Assembly (NCBI GenBank): GCA_964537075.1
Contig: CAZIBB010000016.1
Location: 1-19,527, forward strand
Length of the DNA stretch: 19,527 nucleotides
Reading direction: 5' to 3'
DNA from: CAYTED01 sp964537075
GTDB taxonomy: Bacteria > Patescibacteriota > Minisyncoccia > Moranbacterales > UBA1568
This document shows, piece by piece, positions 6,199 through 13,239 of this stretch (positions within the stretch are counted from its first letter, which is position 1; every line of letters starts with the position of its first letter). The notes beneath the pieces were generated by a model that was not told the DNA's origin, searched no databases, and saw only the letters and a program-made list of their open reading frames with translations. A program made the translations under genes and the position numbers.

Positions 6199-6468
6199 TT
6201 ATTCTGGAAACACTTTTTCTCCCTTTTCATTCTTGATAATGATCGCGGCGACCGGACAGGCGCGCGCGGCAGAGAGAATTGTTTCGTTGTCATCCGAATC
6301 GACGGTCGAGAGGATCACTGCCTTTCCGTTCGCATCGAGACCAAAGGTATTCGGGGCGATAGCGGTGCATGGAGCGGCTCCGATGCAGGCGTTTTGATCT
6401 ACTTCTACAGTCCAGCCATTGGCGAGGGTGATCGGTCCGGCCGGCTTTGTTTCATCTTTCAATGACAT
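6199..6468 (-). CDS. Small ferredoxin, probably [3Fe-4S]
   Basis: The 89-residue electron carrier has one cluster motif: C28-I-G-A-A-P-C34 and C71-P. The position of the second cysteine in a C-x2-C-x2-C motif is alanine (A31), which points to a [3Fe-4S] cluster, or a [4Fe-4S] cluster with a non-cysteine ligand. It lies in the suf operon between sufU and sufT and may donate electrons for cluster assembly or serve KorAB. It has an AGGA SD about 7 nt before the ATG at 6468, and a repeat-based inverted repeat precedes it. The predicted cluster type rests only on the cysteine pattern. Confidence 0.87.
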   Translation of the reverse strand: MSLKDETKPAGPITLANGWTVEVDQNACIGAAPCTAIAPNTFGLDANGKAVILSTVDSDDNETILSAARACPVAAIIIKNEKGEKVFPE

Positions 6469-6484
6469 ATTATTTTCCTATTAT

Positions 6485-6549
6485 TTATTAACGAGTTAAC
6501 GGGTTAACGTGTTGAATTAAAACTTGTTAACTCGTGAACCCGTTAACCG
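6485..6549. repeat. Inverted array of 8-bp GTTAAC-type units
   Basis: The left units ttattaac, gagttaac, gggttaac, gtgttgaa have an 8-bp period. The arm 6495-6513 pairs with 6529-6547 at 17 of 19 positions. It fills the gap between sufU and the ferredoxin, the only suf gap with a different unit length. Confidence 0.75.
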
Positions 6550-6563
6550 GGAAATTAAGAATT

Positions 6564-6923
6564 TTATCGGATGGCTTTCTTGATCGTATCGAGAGCGAGG
6601 AGCGCGCACTTGAGGCGAGTGAGTGAAAGCTCTATCCCAAGAAGTTCGAGTAGATCCTCTTTTCTGAGCCGCATTGCTTTCTCGAGGGATTTTCCTTTGA
6701 GGAACTCTGTGAGAATCGACGCGGATGCTTGTGAAATGGCGCAACCTGACCCAGTAAACTTTATGTCTTTGATTATATCATTTTTTACGAGAATTTGCAT
6801 CTCAAGTTTGTCTCCACAGGTGGGGTTATTGGCGGAGGCTTCAAGCGTTGGTGCCTTCAATATGCCCCGATTCCGCGGGTTTCGATAGTGATCGAGAATG
6901 AGTTCCTGATAAATACTGGTCAT
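6564..6923 (-). CDS. sufU: SufU-type sulfur-transfer / scaffold protein
   Basis: The 119-residue product has the SufU/IscU fold signature: ELILDHYRNPRNRG near the start, NPTCGDK (C36, D38), GSGCAISQASASILTEFLKG (C61) and LTRLKCALLALDTI (C106). The K-C form of the last motif, without the IscU histidine, favours SufU. In characterised SufU, zinc bound by these residues helps take persulfide from SufS and pass it to the SufBCD complex. It directly follows sufS in the operon. The start at 6923 (MTSIYQEL) is family-like. The eight upstream in-frame codons are A/T-rich leader. No SD is seen. Confidence 0.92.
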   Translation of the reverse strand: MTSIYQELILDHYRNPRNRGILKAPTLEASANNPTCGDKLEMQILVKNDIIKDIKFTGSGCAISQASASILTEFLKGKSLEKAMRLRKEDLLELLGIELSLTRLKCALLALDTIKKAIR

Positions 6924-6941
6924 AATTTTTTTAGAAAAAAT

Positions 6942-7060
6942 ACACAAAACTCAAATCACAAAAACCAAACAAAACACAGTTCACAAAAAGGAAATTTAAA
7001 TGTGATTTATGTTTTTTAATTTTGTGCTTTGTTTGGATTTTTGTGTTTTTTACTCTGTGT
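6942..7060. repeat. CCAAACAAA hairpin element R2
   Basis: The left units acacaaa, actcaaa, tcacaaa, aaccaaa, caaaaca occupy 6942-6976. The inverted right arm reaches 7060 and overlaps the last codons and stop of sufS (7050-7052). It fills the sufS-sufU gap. Confidence 0.85.
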
Positions 7061-8267
7061 TTTTAAACAGGGATAAGGCGATCTTTATTTCCCGAATAAG
7101 CACATCTATATCGCGGGTATCATTATATATCCCAAAACTAATCCGTGCCGTAGCGGAGAGATTGAGTTTCCGGTGGAGCGGCGCGGCGCAGTGCTCGCCG
7201 GCACGGATGCAGATATTTTTTTCTCCGAGAAGCGCTGCGAGGTCATGAGGATGGATATCTTTCAGTGTAAACGAAATGAGTGATGATCTGTTTTCGGTAT
7301 TTTTCGGGCCGAGAATATGGATGTCATTCCCGAATATGCGTTCCAATTTTTCGGTAGCATATAGGGAAAGTTCGAGGTCATGTGTCCGGATATCTTCGAT
7401 ACCGATCCCTTCGATGAAGTCGATTGCCGCGCCAAGTCCGATGGCGCCGCTTATATTCGGAGTCCCCGCTTCGAATCGATAGGGAATTTCGCGATATTCT
7501 GGTGTACCTGTGCATGCGTCGATCACCATGCCTCCACCGAAAGCAACAGGGGAACATTTTTCAAGAATTTCTTTTTTTCCATAGAGTATTCCGATGCCGG
7601 TTGGTCCGTACATCTTATGTCCTGAGAACGCGACGAAATCAGCGTCCCATTTTTTAACATTGATTTGAATATGTCCGATCGCCTGTGCCGCATCGACGAG
7701 GATTATCACCTCGGGATTTTTTCTCCGAATCAATCGGACGATATCTCCGACCGGATTGATACCTCCCGTGACATTTGAAACGGCACAGAAGGCGACGATG
7801 TGCGTCCGAGCATCGACTAAAGAGAGGAGTTTTTCTGAGTCGAGAAGGCCTTCGTCGGTGAATGGGGTGATACGGAGTTCGACATTCTTCGATCGGGCGA
7901 GTTCCTTCCATGGGAGGAAATTCGAATGGTGTTCGAGCTCGGAGACGATGATATTGTCGCTCGGAGTGAGAGATGACGCGAGAAGTTGTGCCGCGAGATT
8001 GATACCATGCGTCGTTCCGGAGGTAAGGATGATTTCCTCCGGTTCAGCACCGATATGTCGCGCTACTTTTTCCCGCGCGGATTCGAAGGCATCAGTCGCC
8101 ACTTCCGCTATCGGATAGAGCCCTCTGGCGATATTGGCGGAGAATCCTTCCACATAGTTTCGTTCGGCTAAAATGACCGACGCGGGCCTGAGGCTCGTGG
8201 CAGCGGAATCCAGATAGATGAGATCAGGATGTTTTGTGAAAATGGGGAAAAGATTTTTCGCGGTCAT
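7050..8267 (-). CDS. sufS: Cysteine desulfurase SufS
   Basis: This PLP enzyme removes sulfur from cysteine as an enzyme-bound persulfide. The 405-residue protein starts with MTAKNLFPIF and then YLDSAATSLRP. It has SELEHHSNFLPW, VDAAQAIGHI, the PLP lysine in SGHKMYGPTG (K218) and the active cysteine in RAGEHCAAPLH (C360), the short-loop type of class II (SufS) enzymes. Its ATG overlaps the sufD stop (ATGA at 8264-8267), so translation is probably coupled. The longer frame to 8453 is an overlap into sufD and is rejected. The last codons (KNTE and stop) lie inside hairpin element R2. Besides SUF clusters it may provide sulfur to MnmA. Confidence 0.95.
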   Translation of the reverse strand: MTAKNLFPIFTKHPDLIYLDSAATSLRPASVILAERNYVEGFSANIARGLYPIAEVATDAFESAREKVARHIGAEPEEIILTSGTTHGINLAAQLLASSLTPSDNIIVSELEHHSNFLPWKELARSKNVELRITPFTDEGLLDSEKLLSLVDARTHIVAFCAVSNVTGGINPVGDIVRLIRRKNPEVIILVDAAQAIGHIQINVKKWDADFVAFSGHKMYGPTGIGILYGKKEILEKCSPVAFGGGMVIDACTGTPEYREIPYRFEAGTPNISGAIGLGAAIDFIEGIGIEDIRTHDLELSLYATEKLERIFGNDIHILGPKNTENRSSLISFTLKDIHPHDLAALLGEKNICIRAGEHCAAPLHRKLNLSATARISFGIYNDTRDIDVLIREIKIALSLFKNTE

Positions 8268-8851
8268 AGGGTTTTGAGAATGGATTGAAGCAGCTGCTTT
8301 TGCTCCTCGGAGGGGAGAGGCAGTCTTTCGAGGATATCGTTCGCGAATCCTTCGATGATCATCCTCTCCGCTGCCGTTTCGGAAAATCCCCGCGAGCGGA
8401 GGAAAAATAATGATTCCTTGTTCGGGGCACTCGTCGCGGTGGCATGACCGCAACGGACGGCATTATTCTCGATTTCAAGCGATGGAATGGCGAGGGCGGA
8501 TGCATCTTCGGAGAGGAGGAGATTTCTCATTTCCTGGTGTCCGTCGGAATGAGCCGCATCTTTCCTGATATTGATGAGTCCCTGCCAATGGAAGGAGCTC
8601 TGATCGGAGAGAATGCTTCGCCCTCGGAAAGAAGATACCGTATCGTGGACGAGGTGGATCTGCGTGATTTTGCTTTCGACATTCATTTTCTCGGAGAGTG
8701 AAAAAATCGCGAATACATGAGCCTCCGCGCCACTGCCCGCGAGTCTGAATTCGATATCCCCAGGGCGATTGTGCAAGAAAAAAACAACTTTCTCGTTTTC
8801 ACTGAGGGTGTACACACTTTTTTTGTCAGTAGATATATCGAGGAATTTCAT
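8264..8851 (-). CDS. sufD: Short SufD-like Fe-S assembly protein
   Basis: The 195-residue product is far shorter than typical SufD (about 420). It keeps a shortened beta-helix part and the C-terminal motif NNAVRCGHATATSAPNKESL with the conserved histidine, then FFLRSRGFSETAAERMIIEG. SufD pairs with SufB on two SufC ATPases to build clusters. The reading frame is intact and the gene is in the normal operon position, so this looks like a reduced SufD rather than debris. The start at 8851 is chosen because the upstream 14 codons are repeat-derived (LCFDYC). Its TGA overlaps the sufS ATG. No SD is present. Confidence 0.82.
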   Translation of the reverse strand: MKFLDISTDKKSVYTLSENEKVVFFLHNRPGDIEFRLAGSGAEAHVFAIFSLSEKMNVESKITQIHLVHDTVSSFRGRSILSDQSSFHWQGLINIRKDAAHSDGHQEMRNLLLSEDASALAIPSLEIENNAVRCGHATATSAPNKESLFFLRSRGFSETAAERMIIEGFANDILERLPLPSEEQKQLLQSILKTL

Positions 8852-8855
8852 AAAA

Positions 8856-8960
8856 GCACAGTAATCAAAACACAAAGACCAAACAAAGCACAAAACATGA
8901 TTTCAAAAACATAAAGCGAGGAATATTTTTTTGTTTGGTCTTTGTGTATTTTTGTTTTGT
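8856..8960. repeat. CCAAACAAA hairpin element R3
   Basis: The left units are gcacagt, aatcaaa, acacaaa, gaccaaa, caaagca, caaaaca (8856-8897). The 18-bp segment 8870-8887 is perfectly complementary to 8930-8947. It fills the sufB-sufD gap, beginning 3 nt after the sufB stop. Confidence 0.88.
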
Positions 8961-8963
8961 CGG

Positions 8964-10370
8964 TCATCCGACCGAGCCTTCCATCTCCATGTGAATCAAT
9001 CGATTCAGTTCGATCGTGTATTCGAAGGGGATTTCCTTGGTAATCGGTTCGATAAATCCGTTGACAATGAGTGATCGTGCGTCATTTTCGGTGAGTCCAC
9101 GGGATTGGAGGTAAAACATTTTTTCCATGTCTATGCGTTCGACGGAAGCCTCGTGTTCGACGATCGCCGTTTTTTCACGGATACGCATGGTGGGGTAGGT
9201 ATCGGAACGGGAGATATCGTCGAGGATCAGTGCGTCGCAGATGACCGATGATCTCGCATTGGTGGCACCGGGCGCGATATGGACGATGCCGCGATAAGAG
9301 CTTCGCCCGCCACCTCGGCTGATCGACTTTGAGACGACGCGAGACGTTGTGCCGGAAGCGAGGTGAATCATCTTCGCTCCGGTATCCTGGATCTGTCCTG
9401 TTCCGGCGAGCGCGATGGAGAGCATTTCCCCGCGGGCTCCTTTTCCCGTCAGATACACGGCCGGATACTTCATCGTGATACCGGATCCGATATTGCAGTC
9501 GACCCATTCCATGATGGCATTTTCTTCGGCCTTCGCACGCTTGGTAACGAGATTATAAATATTTTTGCTCCAGTTCTGCACGGTCGTATACCGGACCCTT
9601 GCATTTTTCTTGACGAATATTTCAACGACTGCGGCATGAAGTGATGCGGTAGTATAAATCGGCGCTGTGCACCCCTCGGTGTAGTGAACGAAACTTCCCT
9701 CGTCCGCGATGATGAGGGTTCGTTCAAATTGACCGAAGCGCTCCGCATTGATACGGAAATAGGCCTGCAATGGAAGATCAATTTTCACGTTTTTCGGAAC
9801 ATAGATGAATGACCCTCCTGACCAGACAGCTGAATTGAGCGCAGAAAAGGTATTGTCATGCGCTGGAATGAGAGTGCCGAAATATTCCTGTACGAGTGAC
9901 GGATATTTTCGGACGGCTGTATCCATGTCGCAGAAGACGACGCCTTTTTTCTCGAGGTCCTTTCGTACGCTTTCATAGACGACTTCGCTTTCGTATTGTG
10001 CGGAGACACCGGAGAGGAAATCCCGCTCGGCCTCGGGAACACCGATACGGTCATAGGTTTCCTTTATCTCATCGGGCAAGTCTTTCCAGGAAGATACGCT
10101 TGCCTCAGTCGCTTTGAGATAGTAGGTAATATCGCTGAAGTCAATCTTGGAGAGATCCGGTCCCCATGGAGGAAGCGGTTTTTTTTTAAACAAGTCAAAG
10201 GCAATCAATCGACGATCAAGCATCCATTGTGGTTCATCTTTGGCACGCGAAATATCCGTCACCGTCTTTCTGGTGAGACCGCGCTTTGTTTTCTCGACGG
10301 ATCGCTCCTTCATGGAGAAACCATACTTATAGTCGAAGTCGGTAGAATTTTTAGATGTTTTTTGCTTCAT
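8964..10370 (-). CDS. sufB: SufB, Fe-S cluster assembly scaffold subunit
   Basis: The 468-residue protein is a full-length SufB. It has an N-terminal helical part (KYGFSMKERSVEKTKRGLTR), FSALNSAVWSGGSFIYVPKN, the core beta-helix with FVHYTEGCTAP, and the C-terminal part with VICDALILDDISRSDTYP, VEHEASVERID and FYLQSRGLTENDARSLIVNG. The cysteine in VICDALIL and the EHEA segment correspond to the region proposed to hold the nascent cluster with SufD. The start at 10370 (MKQKTSKN) avoids 16 upstream codons that come from the repeat-rich leader. There is no SD. It lies between sufC and the short sufD, with hairpin elements on both sides. Confidence 0.95.
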   Translation of the reverse strand: MKQKTSKNSTDFDYKYGFSMKERSVEKTKRGLTRKTVTDISRAKDEPQWMLDRRLIAFDLFKKKPLPPWGPDLSKIDFSDITYYLKATEASVSSWKDLPDEIKETYDRIGVPEAERDFLSGVSAQYESEVVYESVRKDLEKKGVVFCDMDTAVRKYPSLVQEYFGTLIPAHDNTFSALNSAVWSGGSFIYVPKNVKIDLPLQAYFRINAERFGQFERTLIIADEGSFVHYTEGCTAPIYTTASLHAAVVEIFVKKNARVRYTTVQNWSKNIYNLVTKRAKAEENAIMEWVDCNIGSGITMKYPAVYLTGKGARGEMLSIALAGTGQIQDTGAKMIHLASGTTSRVVSKSISRGGGRSSYRGIVHIAPGATNARSSVICDALILDDISRSDTYPTMRIREKTAIVEHEASVERIDMEKMFYLQSRGLTENDARSLIVNGFIEPITKEIPFEYTIELNRLIHMEMEGSVG

Positions 10371-10395
10371 GGTTTTACTGCGACTGATAAATTTC

Positions 10396-10510
10396 AAATT
10401 CAAAATCTCAATTTCCAAATAAATCCTTAAATTACAATATCAAAATCGAGAAAGTTTTGTATTTTGTGTTTGTAATTTATTTGGAGCTTTTGATTTTGTG
10501 CTTTGAATTT
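10396..10510. repeat. Variant hairpin element R4 (CCAAATAAA core)
   Basis: The left units aaattca, aaatctc, aatttcc, aaataaa (10396-10423) have a 7-bp period. The inverted right arm (about 10478-10510) carries atttatttgga and ctttgaattt and overlaps the sufC stop. It has the same layout as R1-R3 but a different core word. It fills the sufC-sufB gap. Confidence 0.7.
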
Positions 10511-11219
10511 ACTTCTCAAATCCCTGTTTGAATACCTCCTTCACCATGGACGGCTTGCCGACTTTCTCGATCATACCGTCTTTCATGACGATGACGACAT
10601 CTGGCTTGAGGAGAGCGAGAAGCTTTTCAGAATGAGTGATGATGAGTGTCGTCCGTTCGGGCGAGGATGTTTTCCGTATGAGTCTTCCTATTTTCTTTAT
10701 CGCATCGATATCTGCGCCGCTGTCAATCTCGTCGAGGATGAGGAATTTTGGCGTGAACATCGCTACCTGGAGCGCCTCAAGCTTTTTCTTTTCTCCTCCT
10801 GAGAAGCTCTCGTTCATCGATCGGGAGAGATGCTTACCGGTGAGGCCGAGCTCGAATGCGTAATCAAGCGCGCGTTTATGGATGATGAGCGGAGCGCCTT
10901 CTTTCTCAAAGGCGATGCGAAAGAGCTGGGATGCGGAGACACCAGGGAGGGGGAGGGGATTTTGAAAAGAGAGAAGTATGCCGAGCTCGGCGCGTTTTTC
11001 TGGGGCGTATTGGTCGATGCGTTTTCCATCGAAGAGAATCTTGGATCCCCGTTTGAGCGAGTAGCCCGGATAGCCGGCGATAAGCATCGCGAGTGTCGAT
11101 TTTCCTGCTCCATTGGGACCGAATAGTGCATAGGTTTTTCCTGTTTCAAAAAGAAACGATATATCATGGAGTATCGTCTTCCCTTCCGTCTTGGCGGTGA
11201 TGTTTTTGAGTTCAAGCAT
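10509..11219 (-). CDS. sufC: SufC ATPase
   Basis: The 236-residue ABC-type ATPase drives the SufBCD scaffold. It has Walker A GPNGAGKST (34-42), the Q-loop in LSFQNPLPLPGVSASQLF, signature SFSGGEKKKLEAL (138-150), Walker B FLILDEIDSGAD (159-170) and an H-loop in IITHSEKLL. The LDEIDSGAD segment and the position before sufB identify SufC rather than a transporter ATPase. The start at 11219 (MLELKNIT) is the family start. The 11 upstream in-frame codons (MCFINLCFVYN) come from hairpin R5. No SD is visible. Confidence 0.95.
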   Translation of the reverse strand: MLELKNITAKTEGKTILHDISFLFETGKTYALFGPNGAGKSTLAMLIAGYPGYSLKRGSKILFDGKRIDQYAPEKRAELGILLSFQNPLPLPGVSASQLFRIAFEKEGAPLIIHKRALDYAFELGLTGKHLSRSMNESFSGGEKKKLEALQVAMFTPKFLILDEIDSGADIDAIKKIGRLIRKTSSPERTTLIITHSEKLLALLKPDVVIVMKDGMIEKVGKPSMVKEVFKQGFEK

Positions 11220-11231
11220 ATTGTATACAAA

Positions 11232-11349
11232 GCACAAATTAATAAAGCACAAAATCCAAACAAAATTATGAGCTTAAATATCCAAAGGCATCTCTTTTTG
11301 TGTTTTGGCGATTGTGTTTTGTTTGGTTTTTGTGGTTTGAGCTTTGAGT
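11232..11349. repeat. CCAAACAAA hairpin element R5
   Basis: The left arm (11232-11267) contains gcacaaa, atccaaa, caaaatt. The right arm (to 11349), read on the minus strand, consists of exact 7-bp units: actcaaa, gctcaaa, ccacaaa, aaccaaa, caaaaca, caatcgc, caaaaca. It overlaps the last 27 codons of the Rrf2 gene and fills the gap to sufC. Confidence 0.85.
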
Positions 11350-11754
11350 TTTTACAGTAGGTGTAATCAAGTCGGCTATACTCATATTCGAAAGCGTATT
11401 CTGTATCGTTTCACTGAGTTTCCTCCATGCGACATTTGTCTGACAATGGGTGAGTTTGGGGTAGGGGGTGATGCTGGTCATTTTCGGCGGGGCGAAGGGA
11501 ATAATTTCTCCATCGAGTGCGAGGATGATTTCCCAGATGGAGATATTTTTTTCATTTTTCGCGAGGGAGTAGCCGCCTGAAGAGCCTTTTTCTGAGGAAA
11601 TGATTCCTGCCTTCTTCAGTTGTTGGAGGATTTTCTGGAGGTAGTCTTCGGGGAGGTTTTCTTCGAGAGCGAGCGCGTGAGCAGAAATTTCACCGAAATG
11701 GGCAATTCCAACGAGCGCCCTGAGGCCGTAATAAGCTTTTTTTGAAACTTTCAT
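11266..11754 (-). CDS. Rrf2-family regulator of the suf operon
   Basis: The 162-residue protein begins with a winged helix typical of Rrf2/IscR proteins (MKVSKKAYYGLRALVGIAHF, then LPEDYLQKILQQLKKAGIIS and KGSSGGYSLA). IscR-type members bind a cluster through three cysteines. Here only one is left (C104 in THCQTNVAWRKLSE), so normal [2Fe-2S] binding is doubtful. It is the first gene of the suf operon and probably represses its own promoter at the palindrome 11761-11775. Residues about 136-162 are encoded by hairpin element R5, giving a basic, asparagine/glutamine/lysine-rich tail. A family-like end would be near LSNMSIADLITP. No SD is present in the short leader. Confidence 0.88.
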   Translation of the reverse strand: MKVSKKAYYGLRALVGIAHFGEISAHALALEENLPEDYLQKILQQLKKAGIISSEKGSSGGYSLAKNEKNISIWEIILALDGEIIPFAPPKMTSITPYPKLTHCQTNVAWRKLSETIQNTLSNMSIADLITPTVKTQSSNHKNQTKHNRQNTKRDAFGYLSS

Positions 11755-11760
11755 AAATGT

Positions 11761-11775
11761 GGACTAATTTAGTCC
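11761..11775. promoter_or_regulatory. Palindromic operator at the suf start site
   Basis: ggactaatttagtcc is a perfect palindrome (7+1+7). It covers the predicted transcription start of the minus-strand suf promoter and lies 6 nt before the Rrf2 ATG. The position fits a repressor site for the Rrf2 protein. That link is inference. Confidence 0.65.
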
Positions 11776-11777
11776 TC

Positions 11778-11806
11778 ATTATAGATTTTACCGTAGGGAA
11801 AGTCAA
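11778..11806 (-). promoter_or_regulatory. Promoter of the suf operon
   Basis: On the minus strand TTGACT (complement of 11801-11806), a 17-nt spacer and a perfect TATAAT (complement of 11778-11783) are present. The predicted start falls inside the 11761-11775 palindrome and leaves a leader of about 17 nt without SD. Confidence 0.85.
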
Positions 11807-11814
11807 GTTTTCGC

Positions 11815-11843
11815 TTGATTGTGAGGTGAAATCAGGGTAGAAT
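11815..11843 (+). promoter_or_regulatory. Divergent promoter for the U32 gene
   Basis: TTGATT (11815-11820), a 17-nt spacer and TAGAAT (11838-11843) are present. The ATG at 11852 is only 8 nt beyond the -10, so the mRNA would be leaderless or nearly so. The -35 boxes of the two divergent promoters are 8 nt apart. Confidence 0.6.
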
Positions 11844-11851
11844 CAATTTCT

Positions 11852-13123
11852 ATGATCACACCACAAGAAGCGGAAATAATGGCGCCGGCAGGGAGTTTTG
11901 AGAGCCTTGCTGCGGCGATACAGGGCGGATGCGACAGCATCTATTTCGGTGTGACCCAGCTTAATATGCGATCGCGTGCTGCGGATAACCTCACGCTCGC
12001 CGATCTCAAGGAGGTCGCGGATATCTGTCACGCGAGGCCTGCCCGCCAAGGAGGGAAGATCAAGGCCTATCTCGCGGTCAATACATTGCTCTATGATCAC
12101 GATACGAGATTGATGAAGAAGATCGTCGATGCCGCGAAGGAAAATCGTATTGATGCGATCATCGGTTTCGACTTCGCGACGCTCCAATACTGCAATGAAA
12201 TCAAGATGCCCGTGCATGTGTCGGTGCAGTTTTCTGTTTCGAATTATGAGTCCCTCAAGTTTTTCGCATCGCTCACGAATCGCGTCGTCCTCGCGCGCGA
12301 ACTCACGCTTGATCAGATTCGTGCGATTGCAGAAAAAATTCGCGAAGAAAATCTTTTGGGAAACGAAGGACGCCTTATGGAAATCGAGGCGTTTGTGCAT
12401 GGAGCACTTTGTGTGGCGCAGTCGGGGCGTTGTTTCATGAGTCTGTATACGGATAATTCCTCAGCCAATCGGGGTGCCTGTCGGCAGAATTGTCGTCGTG
12501 CATACAAGGTGACGGATATCGAAACCGGAAAAGAACTCGTGATCGATAATCAGTATGTGATGAGTGCCGCGGATATCTGTATGATTGATAAAATTCCCGA
12601 GCTTCTTTCTGCTGGGATTCAAGTGTTCAAGATCGAAGGACGTGGCCGCGCACCGGAATATGTGGAGATCGTGACACGTGCGTATAAGCAAGCCCTTATC
12701 GATGTGGCGAATGGTACCTATACGAAAGAAAAAATTTCTGAGTATTTTGAAAAATTGAAAACCGTGTATAATCGGGATTTGTCGCATGGGAATTATTATC
12801 TCGGACAGGAACTCGGCGCATATAGCGATACGCACGGATCCAAGGCGACGAAAGAAAAAGTTGCTCTCGGTGTAGTGAAAAAATATTATGTGAAAGCGGG
12901 GGTGGCGGAAATCCTTCTTGATTCTGCGGATCTCTCGGTAGGGGATGAAATCAAGATCCTCGGCTCTACCACGGGCGTATACTCAGCGACTATTGATGAG
13001 CTTCGTGCTGCTGATCAGACTCCGATTGAAATCGGTAAAAAAGGCGATATCGTGACTTTTCCGGTCACCGAAAGAGTACGGGAGAATGATAGGGTCTACC
13101 GCTGGCAAGATGCCAAGCGGTAA
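11852..13123 (+). CDS. U32 peptidase-family protein, probable RNA hydroxylase (TrhP/RlhA-like)
   Basis: The 423-residue protein belongs to the peptidase U32 family. It opens with EIMAPAGSFESLAAAIQGG and YFGVTQLNMRSRA, and the core has FVHGALCVAQSGRCFMSLYT and ANRGACRQNCRRAY. These give four cysteines (C187, C194, C210, C214) suited to one iron-sulfur cluster. FKIEGRGRAPEYV follows, then a C-terminal beta domain (about 340-423). Characterised bacterial members of this type (TrhP, RlhA) hydroxylate tRNA uridine or 23S rRNA cytidine rather than cleave protein. The exact target cannot be assigned here. It is divergent from the suf operon, consistent with a need for Fe-S clusters, and precedes a ferredoxin and dus. 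Confidence 0.87.
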   Translation: MITPQEAEIMAPAGSFESLAAAIQGGCDSIYFGVTQLNMRSRAADNLTLADLKEVADICHARPARQGGKIKAYLAVNTLLYDHDTRLMKKIVDAAKENRIDAIIGFDFATLQYCNEIKMPVHVSVQFSVSNYESLKFFASLTNRVVLARELTLDQIRAIAEKIREENLLGNEGRLMEIEAFVHGALCVAQSGRCFMSLYTDNSSANRGACRQNCRRAYKVTDIETGKELVIDNQYVMSAADICMIDKIPELLSAGIQVFKIEGRGRAPEYVEIVTRAYKQALIDVANGTYTKEKISEYFEKLKTVYNRDLSHGNYYLGQELGAYSDTHGSKATKEKVALGVVKKYYVKAGVAEILLDSADLSVGDEIKILGSTTGVYSATIDELRAADQTPIEIGKKGDIVTFPVTERVRENDRVYRWQDAKR

Positions 13124-13125
13124 GA

Positions 13126-13235
13126 GCACAAAGCCCAGAACACAAAAACCAAACAAAGGATGGAGACTGAATGGATTTGTGTTTTGATAATTTGTGCTTT
13201 GTTTGGTCTTTGTGTTTTTTATTCTGTGTTTTGAA
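13126..13235. repeat. CCAAACAAA hairpin element R6
   Basis: The left units gcacaaa, gcccaga, acacaaa, aaccaaa, caaagga (13126-13160) have an exact 7-bp period. The inverted right arm contains tttgtttggtctttgtgt and ends near 13235. It starts 2 nt after the U32 stop and ends about 4 nt before the ferredoxin ATG. Confidence 0.87.
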
Positions 13236-13239
13236 TTTT

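Noticed and set aside
6942..7060. Hairpin repeats as a CRISPR array
   Set aside because: The units are 7 bp, degenerate and inverted, with no 20-40 bp repeats separated by unique spacers and no cas genes.
8268..8453. Longer N-terminus for SufS
   Set aside because: The extra 62 codons overlap sufD in another frame. The start at 8267 matches the family and gives a neat ATGA overlap.
11803..11818. Second operator tcaag...cttga between the divergent promoters
   Set aside because: This dyad arises simply because two similar -35 boxes face away from each other. No independent support.
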